A DNA stretch of 64,000 nucleotides from an uncultured Verrucomicrobiota bacterium (GTDB lineage Bacteria > Verrucomicrobiota > Kiritimatiellia > CAIVKH01). Position numbers and translations under genes: made by a program. Shown here piece by piece: positions 46,060 to 55,147 of this stretch (the stretch's first letter is position 1; each line of letters starts with the position of its first letter). The notes under the pieces are model-generated. The model saw only the letters and a list, made by a program, of their open reading frames with translations, ran no database searches and had not been told where the DNA came from. The stretch spans positions 100,221 to 164,220 of the forward strand of contig CALMUP010000023.1 in NCBI GenBank assembly GCA_937872895.1, read 5' to 3'.

Positions 46060-47441
46060 AGCAACCTCGGGGTGGCCGGAACGGGAACCGGTGGCGCGGC
46101 AGACGCGTGGCCATCGGCGTCATCGGCCGTTTCCCGGTTCAGGGCCAGGCTGGTCAATCCGCCCGCGGCGAGCAGCATCACCGGGTTGTACATGTTGTTG
46201 AGCAGGTTATCGACCATGAACACGGCCAGCAGCACGGGCAGGACCGCCACCGCGCCGACCGCGGGTTCGCCCCAGCGTCGCGGCGGGTAGCGGCGGAGGA
46301 AGGCGAGTTGCGGCAGCAAGATGGCCAGGGTCAGCGCGGTCAGGCCGAACACGCCGTTCTGGCCGTAGGCGATGATCCACAACCCGTCGGGCACGGAGAT
46401 CGTCTCGCCGGCATCGTTGTACACCCAGGCGCGTTTCCAGCCGGCCCAGCCGAACAGCATGCGTTCGCGGGCCTTTTCCGACAGGATGTTCTCGTTCTCG
46501 ATGCGGAACGACAGCGAACCGGAACGCTCCTCGGAGGTGCGTGCGCGGACGAAGGCCAGCATGTTCTCCGCATCCCACAGGCCTGTGCCACGGGTGACCA
46601 TGTAGAAACTCGGATAGAGCATCAGCACGAACAGGAACACCGTGCGCCGCGTCCTCGTGGTCAGCACGATCGCGACCAGCCCGGCCACCATCAGCAACGT
46701 CGCACCCATCGACTTGCACAGGAAGAAGGTGAGCACCACCGCGATGACCGCGAGCACCGGAGGCACCGGGATCAGCGGCAGGCGCTTGCCGAAGTTGCGC
46801 GTGGCGTAGAGACGCAATCCGGCCAGCGCGCCACCGGCCATCCACATGGCATTCATCAGGCCGTGCTCCATGAACACCTGCGGACGCCAGCCTCCCCCGC
46901 GTTTGGTCTGGCCGAAATGGTGCGGGTGCCAGCCGTACACGATCTTGTGCAGGCGCGGACTCATCACCACCTCGTAGAGGCAGAAGGGGATGTAGAGCAA
47001 CGCGCCGAAGAAGATGCCGAAGACCAGGTCGCGCAAATGCCGCAGGCTCTCGAAGTAGATGCGGCCGATGTAGTACGGGATGCCCCACTGGGTGATCTTG
47101 CCGAGTGCGGCCGACAGGCCGTCCCACGCGCCCAGCCCGTTGGTCACCGAGGAGAAGAACGACGAGGCGCACCACAGGACGACAGGCAGGTCGAGTGGAT
47201 GGAACCGGAAACGGCGGAAGGCCGCGCGGTTGAACACATAGGTGCCAAGCAGGATGCCGTAGCTGGCCGCGCTGATCTTGCTGTAGTTCGGCAGGACCGG
47301 AAGATCGTAGTCGTACTGGGGAAGGAACATCCAGGCGAGCAGGAAACCGGCGATGACCGCGTGGTGCGGCTGCAGCTTGCGGAACAACTGGAGGACCAGC
47401 GGAATCCACCCGAACATGGTGATCGGGACCAGCGGGGTCAT
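46056..47441 (-). CDS. Wzy-like O-antigen polymerase/ligase membrane protein
   Basis: 461 residues from ATG 47441, with GGAGGG six bases upstream. About 11-12 hydrophobic helices and a large loop (about 270-380) containing the Arg/Glu-rich RARTSEERSGSLSFRIEN and RMLFGWAGWKRAW, characteristic of the Wzy/WaaL superfamily. It polymerises or ligates oligosaccharide units on the periplasmic side. It overlaps the flippase gene, while the GT2 gene at 47513 diverges from it; 71 bases lie between the two starts. Confidence 0.82.
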   Translation of the reverse strand: MTPLVPITMFGWIPLVLQLFRKLQPHHAVIAGFLLAWMFLPQYDYDLPVLPNYSKISAASYGILLGTYVFNRAAFRRFRFHPLDLPVVLWCASSFFSSVTNGLGAWDGLSAALGKITQWGIPYYIGRIYFESLRHLRDLVFGIFFGALLYIPFCLYEVVMSPRLHKIVYGWHPHHFGQTKRGGGWRPQVFMEHGLMNAMWMAGGALAGLRLYATRNFGKRLPLIPVPPVLAVIAVVLTFFLCKSMGATLLMVAGLVAIVLTTRTRRTVFLFVLMLYPSFYMVTRGTGLWDAENMLAFVRARTSEERSGSLSFRIENENILSEKARERMLFGWAGWKRAWVYNDAGETISVPDGLWIIAYGQNGVFGLTALTLAILLPQLAFLRRYPPRRWGEPAVGAVAVLPVLLAVFMVDNLLNNMYNPVMLLAAGGLTSLALNRETADDADGHASAAPPVPVPATPRLL

Positions 47442-47512
47442 GCGCGCGCCCTCCGCCACCGCGGGCAAGAACAGGCTGTGCGGACACGGCACTCTCCGCT
47501 AGAATCGGCCGC

Positions 47513-48547
47513 ATGACGATCAGCATCGGCATCTTCGCTTACAACGAGGCTTCGCGCATCGCCGCCACCCTGGAGTCGCTGCGCAGCCAGGACCTGTTCG
47601 CGGCGCCGGAGGCGGACATCGAGGTCGTCGTGCTCCCCAACGGGTGCCGCGACAACACCGCGGCGGTGGCGGAGGAGGCGCTGGCTCGCCTGTTCGCCGG
47701 ACTCCCCGGCGTGCGCGCCCGGGTGGAGAACCTGCCCGAACCGGGCAAGAGCCGCACCTGGAACCGGTACGTGCACGAGCTGGCCGATCCGGCCGCCGAG
47801 GTGCTGGTGTTCATGGATGGCGACATCACGCTGGTCGGCGAAGCGACGCTCCGCCTGCTCGTGGAGGCGCTGGCCGAGCACCCGCAGGCCCACGCCAGCG
47901 TGGATGTGATCCTCAAGGACATCGCGTTCAAGCAGCAACTCACCGCGCGCGAAAAGATGTCGCTCGCCGCGTCCGAACTCACCCGCAGTGGTCCGCCGAA
48001 ACTCGCCGGATCCTTCTACGCGGTGCGCGGCCCGGTGGTGCGCGGGATCTGGATGCCGGTCGGCCTGCTGGTCGAGGACGGGTTCCTGAAGGCGATGCTG
48101 TGCACCGACAACTTCACCGCGCCGGATCAACCGGCCCGCCTGGTCCGGGCCGAGGGCGCGGCGCACACCTTCGAGGCGGTGACCGACGCGCGCACCCTGT
48201 TCAAGCACGAGGTGCGGCTGCTGGTCGGCAGCGCGATGAACTTCATCCTGTTCGAGGAACTGACCCGCCAGGTCGCCGCGACCGGCCGCGATGCCGGTGC
48301 GCTGGTCGGCGCATGGAATCGCGAGGATCTCGGCTGGCCGGGCAGGCTGATCGATCAACGCCTGTCCGCGAAGCGCGGCTTCCTCGCCCCGACGGGTTTT
48401 ATCCTGCTCCCGTTCCGCCAGCTGAAGCATCTGCCCGTCGCGCGCGCGGTGAAGCGCCTGCCCTCCGCCGCGCTGCGGTTGCTGTTCAACGCCGCGGCGG
48501 CAGTGGCCGCGCACCGCCAGCTCAAGCGACGGGCGTTCCGCTGGTAG
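47513..48547 (+). CDS. Glycosyltransferase family 2
   Basis: 344 residues. The GT-A fold starts at once (TISIGIFAYNEASRIAATLE), with VVLPNGCRDNT and the DxD-like VFMDGDITL. Later blocks (LVEDGFLKAMLCTD) fit an inverting transferase. It has no membrane helix except a weak C-terminal hydrophobic patch. It is the only gene of the cluster on the plus strand, lying between the divergent polymerase gene and a convergent glycosyltransferase gene, so it has its own promoter. Confidence 0.85.
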   Translation: MTISIGIFAYNEASRIAATLESLRSQDLFAAPEADIEVVVLPNGCRDNTAAVAEEALARLFAGLPGVRARVENLPEPGKSRTWNRYVHELADPAAEVLVFMDGDITLVGEATLRLLVEALAEHPQAHASVDVILKDIAFKQQLTAREKMSLAASELTRSGPPKLAGSFYAVRGPVVRGIWMPVGLLVEDGFLKAMLCTDNFTAPDQPARLVRAEGAAHTFEAVTDARTLFKHEVRLLVGSAMNFILFEELTRQVAATGRDAGALVGAWNREDLGWPGRLIDQRLSAKRGFLAPTGFILLPFRQLKHLPVARAVKRLPSAALRLLFNAAAAVAAHRQLKRRAFRW

Positions 48548-48552
48548 GTTCA

Positions 48553-49164
48553 TCAGCGCCCCTGCCACCGCAACAGGTGGTCCACGAGGTCGAGTTTCCG
48601 CTTCCCGCACAAGGCATGGTAGAACCACTGCCGCGTCAACACCGTGCCGGGGAAGGACCAGCACCGCACGTACACCAGCCGGTTGAAGCGCGGATCGATC
48701 AGGTGGTCCATGCCGCGTGCGCGCAGGACCCGGGTGAGCGCCCACTGGTCCCAGAACGGCTCGGGGTCGGTGCGCGCCTCGGCGAAGGCGTCGGCCACCG
48801 CGTCGCAGGGCTGGTAGATCAACACCCCGCTGTTGTAATGCACCGGCATCTGCGCGGTCGGCTTGTCGGCGATCAAGCCGACCTTTCCGTCGGGCACCGC
48901 GGGCAACGCCGGCGCATCGCGGGCGATGAAGATGTCGCTGTCGAGCACGGCCAGCCGGTCGTAGTCGCGAAACCACGGGACGTGGGCCATGCACAGTTTC
49001 TGCCAGGTGAATTTCTTGCCGGGCAGGTCGAGGATCGGCTGGTCGATGACCTTGAGGTCGTACCCGTGCCGCGTCGCGTACCGCTCGAACCGCGCGCGGA
49101 TGTAGCGGTCGTAGATCTCCCGGTACCGGTCGCCGATGACAATGGTGACGAGCGCCGTCTTCAC
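48553..49164 (-). CDS. GT-A glycosyltransferase, GT8-like
   Basis: 203 residues from GTG 49162-49164, whose GTGA overlaps the stop of the co-polymerase gene; an ATG 14 codons upstream is possible. The fold reads YDRYIRARFERYATRHGYDL, then the metal-binding DxD in RLAVLDSDIFI, and HYNSGVLIYQP, as in GT8 or GMA12-like enzymes. The donor sugar is unknown. It ends five bases before the convergent GT2 stop. Confidence 0.75.
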   Translation of the reverse strand: MKTALVTIVIGDRYREIYDRYIRARFERYATRHGYDLKVIDQPILDLPGKKFTWQKLCMAHVPWFRDYDRLAVLDSDIFIARDAPALPAVPDGKVGLIADKPTAQMPVHYNSGVLIYQPCDAVADAFAEARTDPEPFWDQWALTRVLRARGMDHLIDPRFNRLVYVRCWSFPGTVLTRQWFYHALCGKRKLDLVDHLLRWQGR

Positions 49165-51365
49165 GAGGCATCCCCCTTGCCGGAGCGGTTCATCCGGCGT
49201 GTCCATTCGGCGGCGGCCCGGCGGTGCAGCACGGTCACGCGGTGGAGGAGTTGCTCGATCCGCGCCGTGCCCGTGCCGGCCGGTCCGCGGCGGCTGGCGT
49301 TGAGCACCGCGGTGATGGCCGGGACACCGGCCTCGGCGAGGGCATCCACCGCCGCCCGTGTTTCGTGGTACATCGAGGTGTCCTCGCGCACAACCACCAC
49401 GGCGGCGTCCACCCCGGGAAGGAGGGTCTGGGCAAGATCGTCGCGGACGACCGGCGGCAGGTCGATCACCACCGCGTCGTAGGCGGCGCGAAGGCCGGCC
49501 AGCAGCTCAACCACCCCGGTCCTGTCGCCGAGGCCTCCGACCACCGGAGGGATGGCCAGCAGGTCGATGCCGCGCCGCTCGTCGTGCACGGTGAACGAGG
49601 CGCGTTTCGCCGGATCGGCCAGCAACACCGAACCGCCGGACGGGATGCGCGGGCCTGCACCGGCCGGGAAGCCCTCCGGCCCGAACGATACCACCAGCAC
49701 CTTCGGCGCCAGGCTGCCGAGCGCGTGGCCGACGGCAAGGGCGACCGACGTGTTGCCGACACCCGGACCGGCCGGCACGAACGAGAACACGCGGGCCGCG
49801 GCGTGGATTCGTTCGCGGTTCAGCTTCACCGCCAGGGCGCGGATGGCCAGCGCGGCGGCCCCGCCGGGGTCGTCGATCAACACCTCGGCGAACGGGCCGT
49901 CGCGGCGCTCGGGGATCGGCATGGCCGCCGGACCCCCGAGGACGGCGGCGAGATCGGACGGGGTGCGGATGCGGTTGTCGAGGAACTCGAAGCCGATCAC
50001 CAGGCCGGCGACCAGGCCGAAGGAGACCAGCAGGCCGAGCACCGCCAGTTGCGGGGCGGTGTTGCTGGCCGGGCGGCGCGGATCGCCGGCCGGACGGTCG
50101 ATGTACACGCGCAGCGGCGCCTTCGACTCCATCTCCACGTCGTCGATGCGGTTGTTCAGGGCGGTCAGCCGTTCGCGCAACTGGTTCACGGTGAAGGTCA
50201 GGTCGGCGGCCTGGAAGATCGCCTCGGAGATCATGCCCGCCTCGGTCTTCGCCTCGGCCAGCCGCGTGGCGAGGGTTTCCGAGGCGAAGGTCGCGCCGAC
50301 CAGGGCGTTGCTCGACGTGATCAGGTCGGTGTCGAGGTCGTGTTCGCGCTTCTCCCGGAGGATGCGGATGGTGGTGTCGTTCACCTCCGCCTTGTAGGTG
50401 CGCAGGTACTCGTTCATCGCGTCCATGCGCATCTCGACGTAGGTGCGGTCCTCGTTGTTGGTGGTCAGGCCGTCGATGGTGGACCGCAGGCTCTGCAGTT
50501 GCTCGTAGGTCCACTGCTCGATGCGGTTGATGCCGAAGTTGTCGGCCACGCGTTCGTCGGCATAGGCCTGCAGGCTGAGCCGGCGCAACTGGTCGCCGTC
50601 GGCCCGGGCTCGCCGGTAGTCGCCCTCGCGTTGGGCGCGCAGCGCCTCGGCCTCCCAGTACAGCCGCTGGATCTGCTCGAGCTTGGAGAGGTGCACGGAG
50701 TAACTCTCGTGCAGGAACGCCTTGTTCGGCACGGCGGCGGCGAGGTCGAGGATACGCCCGCGCTCGGCGGCGATGCGCGTGACGATCTGGTCGCGCTCGG
50801 CGCGCAGGTACTCGAGGCGGCGGGCGTTCTGCTGCTCCAGTTCGCGGCGCAGCTTGGCGATGAACGACTCGAGCACCGCGTTGAGCATCGGGGCGAGACC
50901 GCGCGGGGACGAACCGCTGATCTCGACCGACATCAGGTAGGTGCGCGGGACCTCCTTCGCCTTGATGGACTTGAACAGGCGCCCGATGTTGGCTTCGGGG
51001 GGGCGGGCGGGATCGAGGGCGGAGGGCCACTGGTCGGGCGGGACGCGGCCCATTGCATCGATCAGCACGTCGCCGGCGGTCATGCGGTTCAGCAGCGTGC
51101 GCGTGTAGTCGCCGATGTTGCCCGGGATGGTCTCGCGTTCGCGACCGGTCAGCGTCGGTTCCTTGCCCGGATCGATGGCGAGCAGCCCGCTGGTCGCATA
51201 CACCGAGCGTCCGCCCAGCATGAAGACCGGCGCGACCACCGCGCCGAGTGCCGAGCCAATCAAGGCGATCAGCAGCCAGCGCCGCTTAACCACATCGAGG
51301 ATATTGACCGGCTTGCGCCGCCGTCCAGGCGGCGTCAGCGCAGGTCTTGTTCGTTCCGCGTTCAT
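49161..51365 (-). CDS. Wzz/Wzc-type polysaccharide co-polymerase with degenerate kinase
   Basis: 734 residues from ATG 51365, sharing one base with the export gene stop (TGATG). Two membrane helices (30-50 and 438-458) enclose a long periplasmic coiled coil (about 130-420), typical of chain-length regulators. The C-terminal domain resembles BY-kinases, but Walker A reads GPGVGNTS (533-540), with Asn in place of the essential Lys, and the usual C-terminal Tyr cluster is missing. It therefore probably sets chain length and assembles the complex without tyrosine kinase activity. Confidence 0.85.
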   Translation of the reverse strand: MNAERTRPALTPPGRRRKPVNILDVVKRRWLLIALIGSALGAVVAPVFMLGGRSVYATSGLLAIDPGKEPTLTGRERETIPGNIGDYTRTLLNRMTAGDVLIDAMGRVPPDQWPSALDPARPPEANIGRLFKSIKAKEVPRTYLMSVEISGSSPRGLAPMLNAVLESFIAKLRRELEQQNARRLEYLRAERDQIVTRIAAERGRILDLAAAVPNKAFLHESYSVHLSKLEQIQRLYWEAEALRAQREGDYRRARADGDQLRRLSLQAYADERVADNFGINRIEQWTYEQLQSLRSTIDGLTTNNEDRTYVEMRMDAMNEYLRTYKAEVNDTTIRILREKREHDLDTDLITSSNALVGATFASETLATRLAEAKTEAGMISEAIFQAADLTFTVNQLRERLTALNNRIDDVEMESKAPLRVYIDRPAGDPRRPASNTAPQLAVLGLLVSFGLVAGLVIGFEFLDNRIRTPSDLAAVLGGPAAMPIPERRDGPFAEVLIDDPGGAAALAIRALAVKLNRERIHAAARVFSFVPAGPGVGNTSVALAVGHALGSLAPKVLVVSFGPEGFPAGAGPRIPSGGSVLLADPAKRASFTVHDERRGIDLLAIPPVVGGLGDRTGVVELLAGLRAAYDAVVIDLPPVVRDDLAQTLLPGVDAAVVVVREDTSMYHETRAAVDALAEAGVPAITAVLNASRRGPAGTGTARIEQLLHRVTVLHRRAAAEWTRRMNRSGKGDAS

Positions 51366-52498
51366 CAGTACCCCTGGTTGACGAAGCCTTCCTGGCCCCA
51401 TAGCTTCCTGCGCAACTCGGCCATCGCGCCGAAACTTTCGGCGGTTCGAATGGTGAAATCGATCACGTCCATGCTCGGCATCAGCTTGGAGAGGTAATAG
51501 TTGAACTTGCTGGCGCCTTGTTCATCGACATACAGGATGTCGCCGTCCTTGAGCACGTAATTCTGGCGGAGGTCGCCGCGTTCGACCATCGTGGCGAAAT
51601 CGATCCGCTCGACCACGCCGGTTCCATCAACCTGCCGCACGAGGTAGATGTCGTCCGGATCCGCATCGCGGGCCAGGCCGCCCGATTGCATGACCGCATC
51701 GAGCACGGTCATCGTGTTGCGCAGCAGCAGCACGCCGGGCATCTGGACCATGCCCATGACATAGGCCATCTGATCCTCGCTTTGCGGGATGTAGACGATG
51801 TCATTGTTCTGCAGCGTTGCGTTGAGCGCCATGTTGCCGTTCTCCAGCAGGTCCTTGAGATCGATCCAGATGACCATGTCCTTGCCGCGGATGATCATGC
51901 AGCGGGTGAGGAACGAGCGCACGGTATCGACCGGCAGGCCGCCGGAGAGCGACAACGCCTCCAGCAGCGTGCCGCGACCGGTGAAATGCACCGCGCCCGG
52001 ATTGGCCACCCGGCCGAGCACGAAGACCTTGTTGTTGCTGAAGCGCTTCATGACCAGGGTGACATCGGGGTCGTCATAGAAGCGGCGCAGCTTCTCGTTC
52101 AGCGTGGTCGTGACCTGGGCGAGGGTCTGGCCCTGCACGTTGATGATGCCGGCGCGCGGCAGGGCGACCTCGCCGTCGGGCGAGACGATGATCTCCTCGC
52201 GGGAAATCTCTGGACGTCCGCGCACGAGGAACGCGAAGGCGTCACCGGGTCCCAGGCGATAGCCGGTTTCCGGGGGTGGTTTTGAAAACTCCTCGACCGT
52301 GCCCGGGCTGGCGAACGCCTTGGCCGCAGACGCCGCCTCCGGCGTGAAGGCACGTTGCTCGGGTGCATCGGCGACCCGCTTGAACGGACCATCCTCCTTG
52401 CGGGCCGTGTGTACACCCACTTTCGGACTGAACCCGATACAACCGTTGATGGCGCATGCGACCACCAAGACTCCTGCGATACCTGCCATCCGGTTCAT
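51365..52498 (-). CDS. Polysaccharide export lipoprotein, Wza family
   Basis: 377 residues from ATG 52498. Lipoprotein signal with Cys20 (CAINGC). The Poly_export domain is recognisable (YRLGPGDAFAF, VSPDGEVALPRAGIINVQGQ), followed by two SLBB domains (KVFVLGRVANPGAVHFTGRG; YVMGMVQMPGVLLLRNTMTV). It would form the outer-membrane export channel with the co-polymerase. Overlaps the following GT2 gene by 4 bases. Confidence 0.93.
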   Translation of the reverse strand: MNRMAGIAGVLVVACAINGCIGFSPKVGVHTARKEDGPFKRVADAPEQRAFTPEAASAAKAFASPGTVEEFSKPPPETGYRLGPGDAFAFLVRGRPEISREEIIVSPDGEVALPRAGIINVQGQTLAQVTTTLNEKLRRFYDDPDVTLVMKRFSNNKVFVLGRVANPGAVHFTGRGTLLEALSLSGGLPVDTVRSFLTRCMIIRGKDMVIWIDLKDLLENGNMALNATLQNNDIVYIPQSEDQMAYVMGMVQMPGVLLLRNTMTVLDAVMQSGGLARDADPDDIYLVRQVDGTGVVERIDFATMVERGDLRQNYVLKDGDILYVDEQGASKFNYYLSKLMPSMDVIDFTIRTAESFGAMAELRRKLWGQEGFVNQGY

Positions 52499-53430
52499 GA
52501 AATCCCTCCTTGCCGAATCCGCGCGTGCAGCTCCTCGGTGGCCCGGCGTTTCCCGCGCACCAGGCACTCCCATTGGTAACGGCGCAGGAAGCGGCGGAAA
52601 TCAAGGTCCCCGTAGCGCGGGGCGCCATGCAACGCGCTGCGCACATAGCCCCACCACATGGAAAGTCCGCCGAGCAGGTACGGCGGATGGGCCATGCGGA
52701 AGACCGCGCTGGCGGTCATGTAGAGCAGGCCCGTGCCCATGAAGTACTGGCCGTAGCCGTGGCGCATGCGGCCGGTCCAGATGCTCTTCTGGCTGGAACC
52801 CATCGGGCGCAGGTGGATGAAGCGCAACTCCGGATCATCCCAGCTGCAGGCGATCCAGCCGCGCATGCGGCAGCGGTGGCAGTCGATGCCGTCCCACATC
52901 ACCTCACGCACGTAGCCGCCGATGTCGTTGAAACAGGCGGTGCGGTAGAACTTGGTCATGCCGACCGACATCTCGTCGCCACACTTCTCGCTGATCAGCG
53001 CACCGGTCGCGGGATCGACGAAGTACGGCTTGCCGCTGCAGGTGCCGAGGCGCGGTTCGGCGCGCATGCGTTCGATGAGGATCTCAAAGTAGCGGGGCGG
53101 TATGTCGAGATCGAGGTCGAACTTGCACTGGAACTCGTAGCTGCCGGCATCGACCGCGGCGAGGCCGGCATAAAAGGCGTCAACGACGCCAGGGCCTACC
53201 GCACGTTTGCCACGGTCGTCGCGCCGGATCACGCGGATCCACGGATGCCGGGCGGCGTATTCGGCCAGGATAGCCGGAGTGTCGTCGGTGGATCCGTCAT
53301 CGACGATGATCCAGGTGCGGGGGCGCACGGTCTGGTTGACCACGCTGTCAAGGGTGCGGCGAGCGTACGCCGCCTCGTCGCGACACGGTGTGACGAGCAG
53401 GTAATCGGCGGTTGTCATGTCCGCGCTCAT
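52495..53430 (-). CDS. Glycosyltransferase family 2
   Basis: 311 residues. The N-terminal fold is plain: YLLVTPCRDEAAYARRTLDS, IIVDDGSTDDTP, and the DxD-type FDLDLDIPPRYFE; the acceptor domain has RGWIACSWDDPELRFIHLRP. A short hydrophobic stretch near residue 250 may touch the membrane. The sugar is unknown. It sits between the GT4 gene and the export gene with 4-base overlaps on each side. Confidence 0.9.
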   Translation of the reverse strand: MSADMTTADYLLVTPCRDEAAYARRTLDSVVNQTVRPRTWIIVDDGSTDDTPAILAEYAARHPWIRVIRRDDRGKRAVGPGVVDAFYAGLAAVDAGSYEFQCKFDLDLDIPPRYFEILIERMRAEPRLGTCSGKPYFVDPATGALISEKCGDEMSVGMTKFYRTACFNDIGGYVREVMWDGIDCHRCRMRGWIACSWDDPELRFIHLRPMGSSQKSIWTGRMRHGYGQYFMGTGLLYMTASAVFRMAHPPYLLGGLSMWWGYVRSALHGAPRYGDLDFRRFLRRYQWECLVRGKRRATEELHARIRQGGIS

Positions 53431-54644
53431 GCGTTGATGGAAGTTAACATGCGTTTCACATTGACCTCGAGGGAAAATTCGTCGGCGACCCAGGCGCGAC
53501 CCGCTTCAGCGAGGACGCGGCGGCGTTCCGGATCCGAGAGCAGAATGGCGATGGCGTCCGCGAGCGCCGCGGGGTCGCCGGGCGGAACCATGACCCCGGT
53601 GTCGCCGTCGCGCACCAGCTCGCGGATGGTCGGGAGATCACCGCTGACCACGCACACCCGGCAGGCCATCGCTTCCATCAGCACGACCGGGATGCCATCG
53701 CGGTCGCCGTCCCCGCTGACCTGGCAGGGCAGGACAAACAGGTCGGTGCATGCCATCTGTTCCCGGACGCGGGCGTTGGTCCAGGCTCCGGGCAACTGGA
53801 TGCGGGATTCGAGGCCCGTTTCCCGGCGAAGGGTTTCGAGCCGCTCGCGCTCGGGACCATCGCCGGCAATCACCACCGTGAAGGCGAGGCCTCGCGCCGC
53901 CAGCAGGCCGGCCGCCCGCACCAGCACGTCGAATCCCTTCTTCGGCACGAGGCGCCCGACCCCGAAGATCACCGGGGGATCGCCGGGGGAATGGTCCACC
54001 GGCGCGAACTCGGCGAGATCGACCCCGCACCGGATGACCGGGTACGCGCGGTCGGGCCGCGGCACGAGCGACTGATAGAACGCGCGATGCCAGCTGCTGA
54101 TGCAGTTCACGAAGGCGGCGCGCCCGAGCTTCGGCAGCAGCAGGGCGCGGTCGCGGAACAGGTCCACCGCGTGGCCGGTGAAACTGAAGGTGATCCCGAG
54201 TTGCCGGGCCGTGTACAGGGCGACGGTGGCCGGAGCGTGGGCGAAATGGGCATGCAGGTGGGTGACCCCGCGGCCGCGCAGGCGGCGCGCGAGCGCGAGG
54301 GCGGCGAAAGCCTGGGCCGGGACCTTGAACCGGCCGGACCACGAGAGATCGCGCGCGGTCAGCGCATCGAGCTTGGCCCGGAGCATGGTTCCGAGTGCGC
54401 GTACCGGACGGGTGAACAGCTCGCAGAGGCCGTCGCGGACCAGCGCGGCGGTGCCGCTTCCATACACCGGGATCACCTCCGCGGCGAGGGCCTCGAGGCG
54501 CGGTTCACCGAGATCCTGTTCCGGCGGATGCAGGGACGCGGCGAGCACACGGATGCCGGCCGCGCGCAAGCCGAACAGTTCGCGGTAGACAAATGTCTCG
54601 GACCGCTTGGGAAGCTGCGCGGATAGATAGAGGATGGTGGTCAC
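53427..54644 (-). CDS. Glycosyltransferase family 4
   Basis: 405 residues from GTG 54642-54644, overlapping the acyltransferase stop (GTGA). A GT-B fold: N-terminal half with LSAQLPKRSETFVYRELFGL and HLHAHFAHAPATVA, C-terminal half with GVGRLVPKKGFDVLVRA, IAGDGPERERL and the Ex7E-like region GIPVVLMEAMACRVCVVSGD. It adds a sugar from an NDP donor, retaining its configuration. Confidence 0.93.
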   Translation of the reverse strand: MTTILYLSAQLPKRSETFVYRELFGLRAAGIRVLAASLHPPEQDLGEPRLEALAAEVIPVYGSGTAALVRDGLCELFTRPVRALGTMLRAKLDALTARDLSWSGRFKVPAQAFAALALARRLRGRGVTHLHAHFAHAPATVALYTARQLGITFSFTGHAVDLFRDRALLLPKLGRAAFVNCISSWHRAFYQSLVPRPDRAYPVIRCGVDLAEFAPVDHSPGDPPVIFGVGRLVPKKGFDVLVRAAGLLAARGLAFTVVIAGDGPERERLETLRRETGLESRIQLPGAWTNARVREQMACTDLFVLPCQVSGDGDRDGIPVVLMEAMACRVCVVSGDLPTIRELVRDGDTGVMVPPGDPAALADAIAILLSDPERRRVLAEAGRAWVADEFSLEVNVKRMLTSINA

Positions 54645-55147
54645 GGTTGGAGGATCCTCGCCGGTATGCCCACCGCGGTCGCGCCGTCCGGCACATCGCA
54701 CAACACGACGCTCATTGCACCGATCTTCGCACCGCGGCCGATCCGCACGCCGCCCAGCACCTGCGCGTAGGCGCCGAATTCCACATCGTCCCCGATCACC
54801 GGCACCGGTCCGCCCTCGACGCGGTTGCCGATGGTCACACCCTGGCGCAAGGTGCAGTTCGCGCCGATGACCACGCCGGAATGGATGAAGATGTTGCCGA
54901 AGTGGTGGATGCGCAGGCCGGGTCCGATGTCCACCGCCTTGGTGAAACTGCACCCGGTCAGCGTCTCCACGATGCGGAACAGGAACCAGTACAGCCGCTC
55001 GTTGATGTTCCGGCGGAGGCCGGGCGCACGTTCGTCGTTGCCGCGGCCGAAGCGGTAGACGCGGATCGCCCAGAGGGACTGCTCCCGCTTGAACGCGCGT
55101 TCCGGATAACGGGCCCGGTCCGCGCGGTATGCCTCGCGCTGGTTCAT
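54641..55147 (-). CDS. Serine acetyltransferase-like hexapeptide acyltransferase
   Basis: 168 residues from ATG 55147. The left-handed beta-helix hexapeptide repeats GPGLRIHHFGNIFIHSGVVI, GANCTLRQGVTIGN and GRGAKIGAMSVVL are close to serine O-acetyltransferases, but the N-terminal CysE helical domain is short. In this cluster, acetylation of a sugar is the more likely task. It overlaps both neighbours by 4 bases. Confidence 0.85.
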   Translation of the reverse strand: MNQREAYRADRARYPERAFKREQSLWAIRVYRFGRGNDERAPGLRRNINERLYWFLFRIVETLTGCSFTKAVDIGPGLRIHHFGNIFIHSGVVIGANCTLRQGVTIGNRVEGGPVPVIGDDVEFGAYAQVLGGVRIGRGAKIGAMSVVLCDVPDGATAVGIPARILQP

